A stretch of 64,000 nt of DNA from Thysanoteuthis rhombus (Eukaryota > Mollusca > Cephalopoda > Oegopsida > Thysanoteuthidae), in NCBI GenBank assembly GCA_963457665.1, contig OY735224.1:39794329-39858328 (forward strand), in the 5' to 3' direction. The position numbers were made by a program, and so were the translations under genes. Positions 10,607 to 24,229 of this stretch are shown here, piece after piece. Position 1 is the stretch's first letter; every line of letters begins with the position of its first letter. A model generated the notes under the pieces. It saw only the letters and a list, made by a program, of their open reading frames with translations, did not search any database and had not been told where the DNA came from.

Positions 10607-10750
10607 AAACATAACTATCATGGGACAGGTGGGGATTCAACTTCTACAGTAATGTAGTCAAGTAGAAGTTATGTTCTCTTGGTAAGGGACAAACAAAAAA
10701 AAAAAATCTTTCTTGAAGAGTCATTAACACTTCGCAACGATAGTTGAGAG

Positions 10751-10782
10751 TTTCGGCTGATTTATTTTACAGCCTTCTTCAG
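10751..10782 (-). other. CTGAAGA-hairpin-GAAAC motif
   Basis: On the minus strand CTGAAGA (10782-10776) is followed by a stem GGCTG/CAGCC with a 10-base AT loop, then GAAAC. The layout is like the P1 element motif, but with CTGAAGA. It is probably the terminal hairpin of a retroelement. Confidence 0.4.
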
Positions 10783-11289
10783 GTACAAGATGCAATATCT
10801 GTAAGGAGAAAACCCAACAAAAGAATTTCCCCTTAAGGACATCACACCTAAATATTTTATTTCAGCAATATTTGCAGTAGAGCTCATGCCATATTTTCAA
10901 CATGGAAACATTCGTATTCTTGGTTAAGAAAGAGGAAAAAAAACATTTACAAACTTGGCAGTTTGACATTTTTTTCCAGGGGAGATGGCTCTGCTTTGAA
11001 CCACCAGAGAAAGACACCCATAGGAGAGACTCTTTCCTTAGATTTTACACCAGTAGAAGGCCATCAAAAATGCATCGAAGGTAAGATATAGTCCAAATAA
11101 TGCTGGTATGTTAATGACTTCTTAAAAAGGGATATAGATTGAACATGTGACACTAGGGGGCCAGGAGTCCCCCGTGTCCTGAAAATTACTATGGCTGTTA
11201 CCAAAAATTAACATGGTTATTACCAGTAATTACTATTGTTATTACAAAAAGGAGTTGTCTGTGTTAAAGGGGATAATGTGTTTTTCGAG

Positions 11290-11490
11290 ATGTCATAGGA
11301 AGTTGGGTCACCTGTGCTTTTTCAATCTGGTGTCATCTGTCAAGTCCTGGGTTGCAAAAACAAATGCTTTTGGAAAAGGTTTTGTTCCCGATTCGATGAC
11401 CATGTCATGGGAAGTTGAGTTATCTGTACTTTTTCAATCTAGTGTCATCTGTCAAGTCCTGGGGTTCAAAAACAAAGCCAGATATAAGGG
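11290..11490 (+). repeat. Two-unit tandem duplication, period 112 bp
   Basis: About 78 bp from atgtcataggaagttgggtc match the 78 bp from 11402 with roughly nine differences and no gap in the aligned part. The remainder of the first unit is not repeated. It contains no recognised coding sequence. Confidence 0.75.
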
Positions 11491-11504
11491 CCAGTATTTG
11501 GGGT

Positions 11505-11532
11505 CTAGAGAGAGAGAGAGAGAGAGAGAGAG
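11505..11532. repeat. (AG)n microsatellite
   Basis: About 13 AG units, just downstream of the tandem duplication. Confidence 0.9.
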
Positions 11533-12754
11533 TAAAAGCTTATGAAAGAAAAGTTATTTGTAGAGTCCTTGGGAGAGGGGGAGACTAATTTATGATATTG
11601 AACAGACCTGCGTCGCGAGATGAATGAGGGTCAATGTTTTGGGTTTTTTCCGGAGAGGTCAAGATAACAGGAAAAAGAAAGAAAGGAAGTCAATTACAAG
11701 AGATACAGTATCGATACCAAGGGCTTAAATAGGAAGAATTTTCGTAACAAGCAAGCAGAGTAAAATTTGGTTTTGGAGAAGAGAGCTCTCTCTCTCGTGT
11801 CAGCCGTCCACCCTTAGTAACCGTCAACCGCTGCTACCATTCGTGATATGAGAGACCAGTCGTCATTTTGACTTTGATAATAATCGGCCTCCTCTCTTTT
11901 CAACTGCGAATAGGCATTTCCCGTCTCCAGAGATATTGATAATCAATATTCTATATAAAACATAAACGAAATCCCGTCTTGTTGCCTTCTTTTACTAACC
12001 CAGAACCACGGCTGGGTTGGTATAGTTTGTGGAGACCACCACCAACAGCAAAAACCCCCACAAACAGACATTCCAAAACTTTTAACTACAAGTTTTGTAG
12101 TGTACTTACAGAGTAGCTCAAAATAAGCTGACACTGTTAGAAGAGTAAGTTTACAAGAAATAAGGGGGTTGTCAGGATTTTCACCAACAAAAAATTTCTA
12201 AGTTTCCATTCATATAGATAAGGGCTTTATGGACATCTTGTATCTTCAGTTTCCAATCAAAGTGAAATACTCTGAATCTGAAAGTTCATAACTTAACACC
12301 ATTTATATAATATTCATCAGATTTGCATATAATATTACATACACTAAATGTATGAACAGGTAGCATTTAAAAGAACAGTGAGTCTTTAAAAAGATTGTGT
12401 GCATTACTTTGAATACAAATTTTTAAAAACATTGTTCTCACACCCCACATTTGTAAGTGAGGGGATGGTTCATTTGGCCAATAGAATTTTCAAGAATAGA
12501 ATTTTCCAATCCTCAATTTGAGGGGGGGGGGGGGATTGTAAATCAATTTTTTTTTTTTTTTTGCAACTATTTGCCTTCCTCTTCCAATAAGATGTATTAA
12601 AATAGAAGCAAAAATTAAAAATGACTTACAATACTTCTAAAAGTTCTAAAAAGAAAAAATGAAATAGGATGAGGAATATTGAATTACCAGATTGAATACA
12701 TGGTGTGGAAAAGATCAGGATAGAGAACAAGTTCAAGGGCAAGATTTGGTCTCA

Positions 12755-12960
12755 TGCTTTCCACTTAGTTCCATCAGCTCAGTGGTAAGAGCAGTTGTAC
12801 GTTAAGCAAGCCACCCTCTGGTGTAAAGGATTGTGAGCTCAATTCTCATCTGGAATTTCCAATCCATGATGTTAATTCACTTACTGTAGAAGGGAAACAG
12901 ACCAGAATTTAGTTACAATAAGAAGCAATAATTAAGATGTAGTTAAATTAGAGCAGCAAA
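12755..12960 (+). repeat. tRNA-derived SINE, family S2, copy 2
   Basis: CAGCTCAGTGGTAAGAGCAG is a good box A region and GAGCTCAATTC at about 12835-12845 is box B. The body and A-rich tail are as in the copy at 2125. The tail motif of another copy (aagcaaaaattaa, acttacaatact) lies just upstream near 12606-12640, which suggests tandem SINE insertions. Confidence 0.7.
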
Positions 12961-13089
12961 ATTTTTTTTTTTAAATGAAAAAAAATAAAAAATAAAGCTT
13001 TCACTCATTGTTTACAGAGTTCATTTATTACATTTTTTTTTTCTAAAGTTACAGAGAAAACAAATTGTTCCACTTGTGCCATCCAGTAT

Positions 13090-13200
13090 AAAACATTTCT
13101 GTAACCTATTTCAACAAGATATCAACCAATATGGGACTTGAACCCACAACTGGGCCATGAAAGCCTACTATCAAGCTTTTCCAATAGAATGATTTTTTCT
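13090..13200 (-). repeat. tRNA-derived SINE fragment
   Basis: On the minus strand GTGGGTTCAAGTCCC is an almost perfect box B/T-arm. The 5' half is degraded (tagtaggctttcatggccc). It is not a functional tRNA. Confidence 0.55.
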
Positions 13201-13255
13201 TCAAGTCTCAATCTTATAAAAAGAGACCTTTTTATCCACAAAAAATAAATCCCCC

Positions 13256-13320
13256 TGTCCCATAATAGACGTTACATTTTGTAATAATTTAATATGCAAG
13301 AGTAACATCTATTTGGGACA
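13256..13320. mobile_element. Short palindromic MITE, family M1, copy 1
   Basis: TGTCCCATAATAGACGTTAC at the left and the inverted GTAAC-ATnnATTTGGGACA at the right, about 65 bp. Three relatives are at 22158, 34813 and 47575. All are followed by a similar agaggtagt-like string. Confidence 0.7.
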
Positions 13321-14647
13321 GAGGTAGTGAAATTTATTATTTATCTGTAAATAGTAATAAAAAAAGATTCTCTAAAAATAAAAAATTGATCAACTTGAAA
13401 TTTCCAAATAACATTCATTTTTGCACACACGCATTTCACTAGCACTCAATTTTTATAGAACAAATATTTCAAGATGGTTAGAAAAGATCCCTCAGAAAGA
13501 TTTACACTTTTATCCAATAATCTTAAAGATATTAGGAGTGTGCAAAAGTTCCCAGCGTTCTTTTTGAAAACTGACTGAATACACAGTTGAAAACCGGTTT
13601 ATTGCCTGGAACTTCAGCACAAGCCTAATGTATCTTAAATTCAACACAAAAGCTAATAAATAAAAAAATTTTAAAAGATGTTTAGAACAAAGAGATAATT
13701 TGGGGGGCTTCAGGTTCATTCCAGAACGAACAAATTCTTTCGAGGATTTTCAACATTCCCCCCCCCCTCTATGAATCGTTTCCGATGGACAAGATTTTTT
13801 TTCCATTGTATCTCAAATGGAAAACCATTCTGGCTGAACATGGCTTCATTTTGATGACTTTGCCTTTTCAAGGTCAGGATTGGTGTGTGTACATATCTAT
13901 TTGTGTGTGTGTGTGTGTGTGAGCATATGGCATATGGAGGGGTCACCAAAGAAAATACTGGCAACTTAGAGATGAGTGTATAGCTCAAACAATTATCTTC
14001 CAACACTGCTTCATAGAATGTACTTTTTCTATGGGAAATTAAATAGCTCGGAAGATAGAGATTTGCTGGTGGGGAGGGAGGATAAAACAGCAGAAAGAAG
14101 CATAAGAGGGAAAGGAAAGAAAGAGGGGGAAGGAAAGGGATTCACCAAAACAAAAAGAAAATAAGCAGCAACAGAGAAAGATAACTGGGTTTTTTTTTCG
14201 TTTTTTTTTCTTTCAATTTTTAAAATTATTGGCAAAGTTTCTGGTAACATGGTGTATCGTCATTCATTAATTAATATGCATGAATGAAAAAATTATTTAC
14301 ATGTTCCGTGTGGAAGAGAATAACTTTTTTTTATTGGTAGATTATTTGCTTCGCTTTACGGTTTCCCCTCGTGTGTGCAAGTTTGTTTTTTTTGGTGGGG
14401 GTGTTTTTTTGTGTTTTATTTTCTCTGCAAAATTAGGTAAGGAGAGATTGAAGAAGCTCGATTCAGTTCTCCTGCCATATCATAAACAGCAGATACAATG
14501 TAACCTGCTGTTGTGGACAGACATTAAAATAACATTTGGTAAATATACAAAGGATTCTCCTCTTGCTTCCACAAACAGAAGAGGGAAGAAGTTTGCTCTT
14601 TGAATTTTCTAACAAATGTTCTGCAAGATCCTAAATTAAGGCTGTGG

Positions 14648-14770
14648 TTATTTATCCAATTTGGCCATTTTTTCCTGCACATTCTTTGCCAAAAACTCTT
14701 TGTAGCTGAAAATGTCACTCGTCCATTTAGTAATGGTCTGGTTGGCACACACCCAAATTTCTTGAGCAAC
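14648..14770 (-). CDS. ABCF2: ABCF2 terminal exon
   Basis: Encodes [20 protein letters not shown] and [20 protein letters not shown], then TAA. A minus-strand AATAAA at 14420-14415 is a possible poly(A) signal about 230 bp downstream. Confidence 0.94.
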   Translation of the reverse strand, partial: VAQEIWVCANQTITKWTSDIFSYKEFLAKNVQEKMAKLDK

Positions 14771-15839
14771 CTAAAAAAACAAGAAGAATAGTGATAAAAA
14801 AGTTACAAATATACAATTAACAACACATTTGTTACAACAGGAGTCAAAATTCTAGTCTGATAAATAGGTGCTGTTTGCATCGGTGATAGGTTTTATTGGA
14901 CTAGTTAATACCCATGAAAGATCAAATATTTGATTTTCTATGAAATGATTTTTCAAGGTGTGTGTGTGTGTGGGAGGTTCCAGTTAGGTCAATAGTTCCG
15001 ATAGTGGAGTCCAGTGTTATGGAACAAACAAAGAAAAAAAAAATGTTTATTATAGTCTGATACCAACTGGGGGAAAAATGCATCATTTGAGACAGCAGAT
15101 AGGAAGTTTTCTTCAGCAAAGCTACCAGTAAACCGAGAAAAATCATTGATCATTGTTAGATTAGATTAAGAATAAAACCCACAGGACTGCTCTCACAAGA
15201 ATCGTCCCAGATTGACAATAATATTTCACACAAAATATTTCAACTCGACTATTTTTTTGTTTCTGACACATATACAATTCAGAAAGACAAAAAAAAAAAA
15301 AAAAGCACAGAACAACAACATTGAAAATATCCTATCTATAAAGTTTAACAATCCCAATTTCATGTTCTCTGAGCTATCCAAGCCAGTGTATACAACCTTG
15401 CCTGAGAATAGAGCTGTCTCTACAAGGGTCATTTTGGGACAGAAAGTCAGTTCTTGATTAGGATTCTACCAGACTAGTAACAAATAGCAAGACCTGAAAC
15501 ATCAAGAAACTTGTGTAGCCATTCACCCCCTTGCCTATACCCATGGTGGCCTGTCCTACCCCACAATAACAGATTGATAGCCCCAAACACTTCTTCCTTT
15601 CATATGACTTAGTACATGTTTGGTTACATACAAGTCAAATCAAAAATTACCATTTATGAATATATGACTGAAGTGAATTTAATAGACCTAAGGTAGTGCC
15701 AGTTCCAGAAGTGCATGTTTAAAAGGGTTCTATGGTGTGTGGCACAGCAGGCTACAATGGTCATATGAAAATCTTCTGTTAGCCACACAAAACTAAGACT
15801 TCCAGTATTTCGGTTACTTCTTTAGGGTTGCTAATTCAG

Positions 15840-15877
<38 letters not shown>

Positions 15878-18800
15878 AATCTGCAGAGGAGGAAAGAACT
15901 CAAAACTGCACTGCCTCATATGCTAACACACCTGGCTAAGAATAGCTTTGTAGAATAGCCAGTTGACAAGTAATATCACACACACATATGCACACAAAAA
16001 TTGTAGTTAGATTACCTGAGATATAAGTCTGAAGTCGTGGCTGACTAAAATCATGCCACCATCATAATCATTGATCGCTTCAGCCAGAGCATCGATCGTC
16101 TCAATATCCAAGTGATTGGTAGGTTCGTCCAGGAGGAGCATATGAGGATTCTGCCAAGCCAGCCAAGAGAAGATGACACGACAGCGTTGACCATCAGACA
16201 AGTTCTTAATGGGACACACCTGGAAAAATTTCAATACAGAAAATGGTTGAAATCGATTAAATCTCAGTTATCAAGTAAAAGAATTGTTGGTCATCATCTT
16301 TTCATGCTGTTAATTAAATTTGCCAAGACCAATCTTAAGTAATAAGTAGAATTTGATTTCAAGGGTTGTTATAAACCAGTGGTTCCCAACCCGGGAGGAA
16401 TTCCCACAAGGGAGAATTCAGGTAGTCCAAAGGAGGAATAAGGCTATCACATTAGTCATGGTAAATGTTTTTTCCTCAAAGAAAACAAAAAATAATTGAG
16501 TAATAAACACAGCAGCAGCTGTACAATTATAAAATTAAAAAGATTTTTTTTTATAATTAAGTTAGTCTAATTATAGATAAAATAAAATAATTAGAAACTA
16601 GCTTTTGTTGCAACTTAAAAATGGAGTTTGAGGGTGAAAGTAGCAATCTTGTCAAGAGTGGGAATGACCTTGAAGAGGTTGGGACCAACCATTATAAACC
16701 ATTTATTCAATACAAAGCATGGACATCCTCCAATTAACTAGGTTCCATAACAAAAATCTAGCCTTCATTCCAATTTCTCTATCATTTCAATTCGTTTTGG
16801 ATCTTTGCCACTATTATCACCTTTTTCAGGAAAAACTTTGATAGTCTATTTCTGATATGATTGATTGCAGTTGGAAATTTGATTGGTCAATAAAGTCAAA
16901 AAATTAATTTTTTTTTCATAGCAACTAATTTGGGCCAGTATTTTAGCCAGAAATGATGGCCCACTGCACAAGTTGTCAACCATGAACAGCTTAAAAGCAG
17001 TTTGTGTCTCCCACCACATGTGAAAGGATGGAACGCAGTAATCATCACAAATGTCTAATGGAACAGTCTTCAATTTCACTCTCTAAAATCACAAGGAGTG
17101 GTTATAGCACATGGATAAAAAGAATCTGTTTCCTTACATGCATCAGTTACTTCTTTTTGGTAATATTCCAATTTCCGCAGGGGCAATACAACTAATCTTA
17201 AGATGGGGGAGGGGATAAAACGCGATTCTAATAGAAATGAAAACAAAAGTTTGACAAGTTTTCCAAATCCATTTTGATTTATTTGTAAAATCCAAGAGTG
17301 ACTGGCTTACCTGTTGTTGTCCACTCAAACCGTAACGTCCGATGATTTTCCTCATTTCTTCCCGTTCACGGATGTCAGGGAAGCATTTCATCATCCAATC
17401 CAAAGCACTCATGTTCAGATCAAGAATTTCATGAAGATGCTACAACACAAAACAGATAAAAAAATTCAAAACATCCTAAGAGACAAAAATCGGGGGGGGG
17501 GGGTTATTTTTTTGGCTCAGAATACAAGATTTCTAAAAATCATTATTAAAGGGTGAACGAAATTTAAAGTCAAGAAGTGCAGATCTAAAAATTGACAATA
17601 GAGTTCACAGCAGATTTGCTGGATTAATTTCAGACCAACAAAAGGTCAAGGAAAAGCTAATTCAATGATACATCACTGACCTAAATTGAAGCATCACTCA
17701 ACTAGATACAGAAACTAACTTCCTACTGCTTATTTCAAAAGCAAAACAACCTACCTAAAAGTTCATTATAATTAATTACATTACAATTTTTAGAGATTGT
17801 ATCAGTAGTATTTATGTTCAGTTACCTATTGTTTTTTTAGCAGTGAGTTGGGGGGGGGTCATGGAATATTATCAAAAGGGGGTTACAAATGAAAAAAGTT
17901 TAAAAACCCTCTTTAAGCCTCCTTGTCAAGCTAATCTCACATCTTAACAAGGTTCAATTTTTCAAAAGCTTAACCTTGTCCATTGACTCCACAGCATCTT
18001 ATAAAGCGATTATATGTAAGCAGAATGATCTATAATTCAGGGGATACCTAGCTCGTGTGGAAAAAAAAAAAAAAGGGACACCGTTTGATAACCCTAAAAT
18101 GAACTCAGAATAAACAGAAATTACATCGATGCTTTAAATAGATTAAATTTAATTAGTTTTTACTTTCATCATCAAGTGCATGCATGAAACATCAAATATT
18201 TGTATAGAAATCAAGTTTTCCGTTGAAATATATTAATCATTGAATTCTAAGCCAAAACATCAAATAATTTACTTACCTGGTGATAGCGTCCAATCTTCAA
18301 GTGAGAGTGTCGCCTTATTAATCCTTCAGTTGGATGAAGCTGAAAAAGATTTAAATTTCAAATAGTGAGAGAGGAAATATGGGTGGGGGCATCCATTTGG
18401 ATTTACATTAAAATAAATGGAATAGAGTCAGGATCAAGAAAATGACTAATAAGAAATTTTTTTTTTTTAAATTAAAACTTAAAAACTGAGAGAAACACAT
18501 GTTTTTAGTTTTTAATATATTGTCACATTTCTTTATCAGTATCATATCAAAGAACTGGGAAATTGGAAAAATAAAATTTGAAGCTTTTCAGTTTCTGTAA
18601 ATTTGATAACTTATAGCTTGCAGGAATTAACCATGCCGTTAAAACAATTCATTACAAAAATTAAACTTATGTTTGAGTTTGCAGACAGCCTGTAAAATCT
18701 AACTACCACTTAACTCTTACGTGCTCAAAAGATTGACTTTTGAGAGTCTCAGCTCTCTCTTAACCACCATCAAGTTGGAGGGGAAAGAGAAGAGAAAATG

Positions 18801-21800
18801 GGGGGGGGGGTCTTCCATCACTTGTATTTATATAAATCGTAGTTCATTACACTTTTCTTTTGAGCATGTGCTAATGTTTACAAGAGTATTTCCATAAAGA
18901 AATAATTTTGAATGAGTAAACTTTTCCTCAAACTTGACCGGCAGTAGAGTAACCTATTTTTGAAGTATTACAGACTAACTACAGTTTATTCATTGATTTC
19001 TATCGACATTAAGTAAATTTATTGCTGAAAGAGTTAGAAAACTAACTAGTTGAAATGATTTATTACGAAATCGAGATGAGACGATTCTATAGCAACTTAA
19101 GAAAATACCATCATAGAGTTGCAAACTGTAGTTAGAATCAGCAAACTAAAATAATTTCAATTTCTGTAATAAATAATTCAATGAGAAATTTCGAAAGGCA
19201 GCTGATGATATAAGTATGAATAAACTTACCTCTCCACAGATCAATTTGAGCAAAGTAGATTTTCCTGCTCCATTAGGGCCTACCAAAGCCACTCTGCTGT
19301 CAAGGTCAATTCCAAAATCCAAGTCTTTGTAAATAAAGGGCTAAGAGAGGGGAAGGGAAAAAAAATTAAAAAATATATAAATGAAAATGAAAATTTTTTT
19401 AAAAAAATCCAAATACCTCTCATATCAATGGACAAAAATTTCACTTATCTAGAAGTCATTAGAGGCAATTTTTTTTTTTGGGGGGGGGGGTATAGTTGAT
19501 TTATACATTATCCAGAATTTATACTTAGTATATGTAGTCACTCATCTTCAGAGAGAGACATATGTTGGATAAGATTTATTACACGTTTATTTGTAACTAA
19601 ATATTCAGATAGTGAGTACATTTTTTCGAATTACTGTAACCCCATAGATTTAGTAATTCACTGAATGTTCTGAAAAATGTTTTTTGTAATTTCATTTCAC
19701 GAGTTAGGATCATTTTTCTATTTTAGGTTGCAAAGAAGAGAAAAAATTTTCAAAGAGTCAATAGCTAAAATCTATTCATACATAAAATCAGATGAGTTAT
19801 ATTGTTTTACCAGATCAAATATAAAGATTACTTTCAAAACCAAAGACATTTTGAAAAGTTTCAAAGAAAGATTGATAAGTGGAAAATGAGTTGTTCAGCT
19901 CTGAAAGCACCAAAGAAATTTAGCCGAAAGTATTTCTTTAACAAGTCATGATAAACTACCTCAATTACTTTCAATATTCAGATTAACTTAACAGGTCTGG
20001 TTAGTCACTCGTTAAAAAGTCATGCAACCAATGCTTTTTGATAGCAAGTGGTATTGGGGGTGATTAATTGGAAAGAAAAAAGTGGGGGGGGGTGATCACT
20101 GGATAAGTCACTAGTCTAGTCAGATTACTAAAAAGTCTGCATTGAAAATTTGAAAAAGTGAAAACCTAAAATAGTTAAGGGTTAAAATTGAAAAATTCAA
20201 GAAGTTACACGATTCCCAGAAAATATTTGAATGTTTGTGATTCCCAAATGATCTTTATACAACCCATCAGAGTGATCCCCGAAACACTTTCATAAACGTT
20301 GGCATATATGGAGCCAAACCAAACCATGTAAAAGCCTTGACAAGGGAGACAACTTCTCACTTACCTTGTCGTCAGCATATTTGAAGAACACATGCTGCAC
20401 CATTACGATCGGAGGTGGTAGTGAGCCACAGGGAGGAAAGTAGAATGTCAGCGTCTAAAAGAAAATGAGATAATACACTTGACATGAATAAAATGGAAGG
20501 TTTATGAAAAAAAAAAATAAAGTAAAAATTTTCAAATTTAAAAAAGATAAAATAGAAAAAATAAAAACTTTCAAAAGATTCTTTTAAAACATGTACATGA
20601 TTGAGGAAGTTCACTTTGAAGAATGTTAAAATATACATGTCCAAGATTGCTTAAGCACACTGTAACATAATTTTAATATCAGGATTTGGAAGAAGAAATG
20701 CCAAAAACAATCTTACCTTATCCTGTGTGACTTTCTCGGTTAAGCCTCCATCAACCATTTTCTTCAAGGTCTTTTCCTTACTTTGGGCTTGTCGAGCCAA
20801 TTTGGCACTGCCGTGACCAAATCTAGCGATGTAGTTCTGCAAACAATATAATTCAACATTTGTAGTGAACCGAAAGGACGAACATATCACAAATAATATT
20901 CATTCCAATATTATCACAACCTGCAGAGGAAACTGAGCAAGTCAACAAGCAAAGCGTGCAAAAAAAAAAAAAAAATAAAATAAAAACAAACTGACTACCA
21001 TGAGTTTTTGGATTAGCGAATAATAACAAATTCATTCACTATGTCATTAACTCATAACAGGATGACTGCATGCCATTTCTAAATGTTCACTCAGAAATAA
21101 ATGTTGCAATTCTTCCATCTCAAAAAAGCATCAACTGATGCTGAAGTCAAATGATAGCATCTGAACTCTAACAAGGCAAAGAAATTGGAGCCAATTGAAA
21201 AGTTGGAATACAACTAACTGAAATTTATAGCACAAGAAATTAACTGTTTCTCATATCTGGAAATCGAGCCAAATTGCAACCGTTCCCCCCCCCCAATGCA
21301 GTTCTAAAGTGAGGACTAGAAGACATGGAAGTTGCTGAGGATAAAAATTCAGAAGCAATGTGTTCAGAGATCTGTGTTTTTTTTTTCACTTCATCTGAAA
21401 CTTAAAATTGGCATCATTGAAATTTTAATGAGTTTCATTTTTTCTTGTAAAAGGCTGCGTGGAAGTTTGATGCAAAGAAATAACAAATGTATCATTTTTT
21501 TTTCGAACAAGAACAGACTATTCAAAACCTGCGACATTGTTTATACTATTTCTGACTGCACTTGGCAACATTTGTTTCTGTAATGGAAGTTTTATTCTGA
21601 AACAAAAACTCTTTGCATCAAGAATAAAACGAAAATATATCGTCCAAAATGCAATTCATTGGAAAATGGAAGTTATGAACACATGAAGTGTATACTTCAG
21701 TTATAAACACTGTAGAGTCTGCTTCCTTGTACTATTTTTTTTTCTATTTCAAGAATTGGTCTAAAAAAAATAAAGACTACATGAAACTTGGAGGAAAAAA

Positions 21801-24168
21801 AATACTGTTTGCCCACTCTGAAAGCTTTCAACCTTTTCAAACTTGGTGTCAATGAAAACCTTCAGAGTGAATTAATGCAGTAAGTACAATAGGTTGGAGA
21901 ACCTAAGCAAGAATCCTCATATAAGGAATAATATAAATGGATAACTTTGTAATATAAGGTCATTTCAGTTAAAACATTCAAAGTCTTTGCATAAATGGAT
22001 TTGTGTCTTACCTTCATATGAGCGATTTGGTCTTGCTCCCATTTGTATTTCTTCATCTGGTTCTCTTCAAGCTCCACACGGGTTTGCACGTAGGCATCAT
22101 AATTACCCTAAAACAAAAAAGAAAATTCATATGAGGATCTTTCTAATTATTAATTCCCGTCCCATAATAGTTACATTTAGTGTATAAAATTCATATGCGA
22201 ATGTAACTATGGAACAAAAGTAGTAAATTTTACAGGTTAAAAACTATCAAGGTAACTTATAATAAAACCTGCCAATTGAGAGCATCACTTCCCCATACAT
22301 GATAAAGTTTGTTTCGAAAGCCTACTCTAATAGTACGAGTTAATGACTCATTCAAATGGCATTCAACTATTGTCAAAGATTAGTTTGCAGCAACAGCACA
22401 CCATTTCATTGCATAAAGCTAATATTAGTAAGTCTTCAAAATATACTATTCCCTTGTTTTTGCAGTAAACTTTTGCCCGTTCAAGGTGTTTAAGAATTTA
22501 CTGATATTTTCAAAAACAATCGCTCACCACCATGTATTTGTTAGCTAAATTACTTAGTTTCATACAACCTGTAGCTTGCATATTGGGACATTAACCCATG
22601 AAAGGATGATAAAAATTTGAAAGAAAGAAAAATCATTCGTCTACTTTCTGGTTTCATTGATACTCGCCATTTAAAGAGCACCTCAGCCGCCTTAAGAATA
22701 CCAGAGGCCCCGAGGGAAAGCGGTGTACTGGATATGGACCACTAGCTATAGTGCTGACCCAGATTTAAAACAGATTCAATAAAGAGTCAACTGAATTAAA
22801 CATTATGATAAACATAGGCCTAGAGAATTTCTATGTCCACTATTCAATAAATGAACTTCAATTTTTATTTGTCAAATTGAATTTCAGGGCCCCCAGAAAA
22901 CTGCCCACATGACAAAATAGGCCTGAACGACACTCTCAGAAATTAAGAATAATAGGAGTCTGATTATCATAGCAAATATTTAGGACAAAAGTTTTAAAGA
23001 CATTTCAGATGGCCCACTGCACAAGTTGTCAACCATGAACAGCTTAAAAGCAGTTTGTGTCTCCTCCCACCACATGTGAAAGGATGGAACGCAGTAATCA
23101 TCACAAATGTCTAACAAAGCAAAAATTGAGTCATAAAATTTCATTTTCTTAAATATCACAAGATTAAAAGAGGTTTTAGCACATGGATAAGCAGACAATA
23201 TACTGTAAAGGAATATCAACAAATGACAGATTCAATAGAAATATCTAGGAATGTTTTCCATAACTGCAGTTATATCCATAATGGGAGTCTACTGTATTAA
23301 GAGACAAGAACAAAGAAATCAAAGTGTCACTTCTAATACGCCTTTTTTTTTTTTTGCATAATTTTCAAATAATTTATCAAATAAATGTAAGGTGTCTTAA
23401 GGAAATTCTTGCTAGGCCAGGGTTCTCAAAAATGATTGATATAGACTCCTCCTCTTGGGGGACTATACAAAGGTTCAAAGAAGGGGGGGGATTTAGGGGT
23501 AGAAGGCTTACATTCATACAAGAAATAAAAATAAGATACATTTCAGAAATAGTTTGTCTATCTTTTGGAGCAATAGTTATCAGGTGGTTTTGTTTTGGCA
23601 ATGGTTCAATTTTTGTCAACAAGTTGATATATTTATATTATTCTATGTTGTCAATTCAATTACAGTCATATGAACAGACAGGTCACAAGTTACTGAGTAC
23701 TGCCTTTGAAAAGAATCTAATGAGTTAAGGGTTAAAACAACTCAGCCAAATTCAATACATAGTTCTGTTTTTGTTTTTCTTTAAAATCATTCAAAACTAT
23801 AATGAAGGGAATTTGAAGTATGAAAGAGAAAAGAAGAAAGATTGAACTAAACTGGCTTCAGTGAATTCGGTTATCATGTAGATCATCCTATCAGAAGAGC
23901 TGAATCCTCCTCGGGGTCAAGCCACATCCCCACCCCCCCATTGTAGATCTCCCAAGTAAAGTATTCTTAATATCTTTGCATAGAACACTACAATCAGAGA
24001 CAGCATTACTGTAGACACACCAGATACAGAACATTCAAACTTAGAATGCACTGCAGAGGATTTCTCTCCTGATTTTAAGATGTCTATCAGACCTTTTACT
24101 TGAGCATCATTAGCCATATCAAAGAATACATACAGTAAACTCTCAAAGAAAAAAAAAAAAAAAAAAAA

Positions 24169-24229
<61 letters not shown>

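Larger units (their letters stand above)
6840..14640. other. Intergenic region between PHM-like gene and ABCF2 (tail to tail)
   Basis: About 7.8 kb with no supported gene. It holds repeat R3 (7540-7745), R1 (8487-8650), a long (TA)n (9907-9985), SINE S1 (10331-10556), a hairpin motif (10751-10782), a 112-bp-period duplication (11290-11490), a GA tract (11505-11532), SINE S2 (12755-12960), another SINE-like piece (13090-13200), a palindromic MITE (13256-13320) and a purine-rich stretch (14050-14160). Confidence 0.7.

Noticed and set aside
2125..13200. tRNA-like sequences as functional tRNA genes
   Set aside because: Boxes A and B are recognisable, but the acceptor and anticodon stems do not fold, and long shared non-tRNA bodies mark them as SINEs.
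16112..16342. Plus-strand frames opposite ABCF2 exons (for example 16112-16342 and 27625-28092)
   Set aside because: They are antisense shadows of conserved ABCF2 exons and show no family match.
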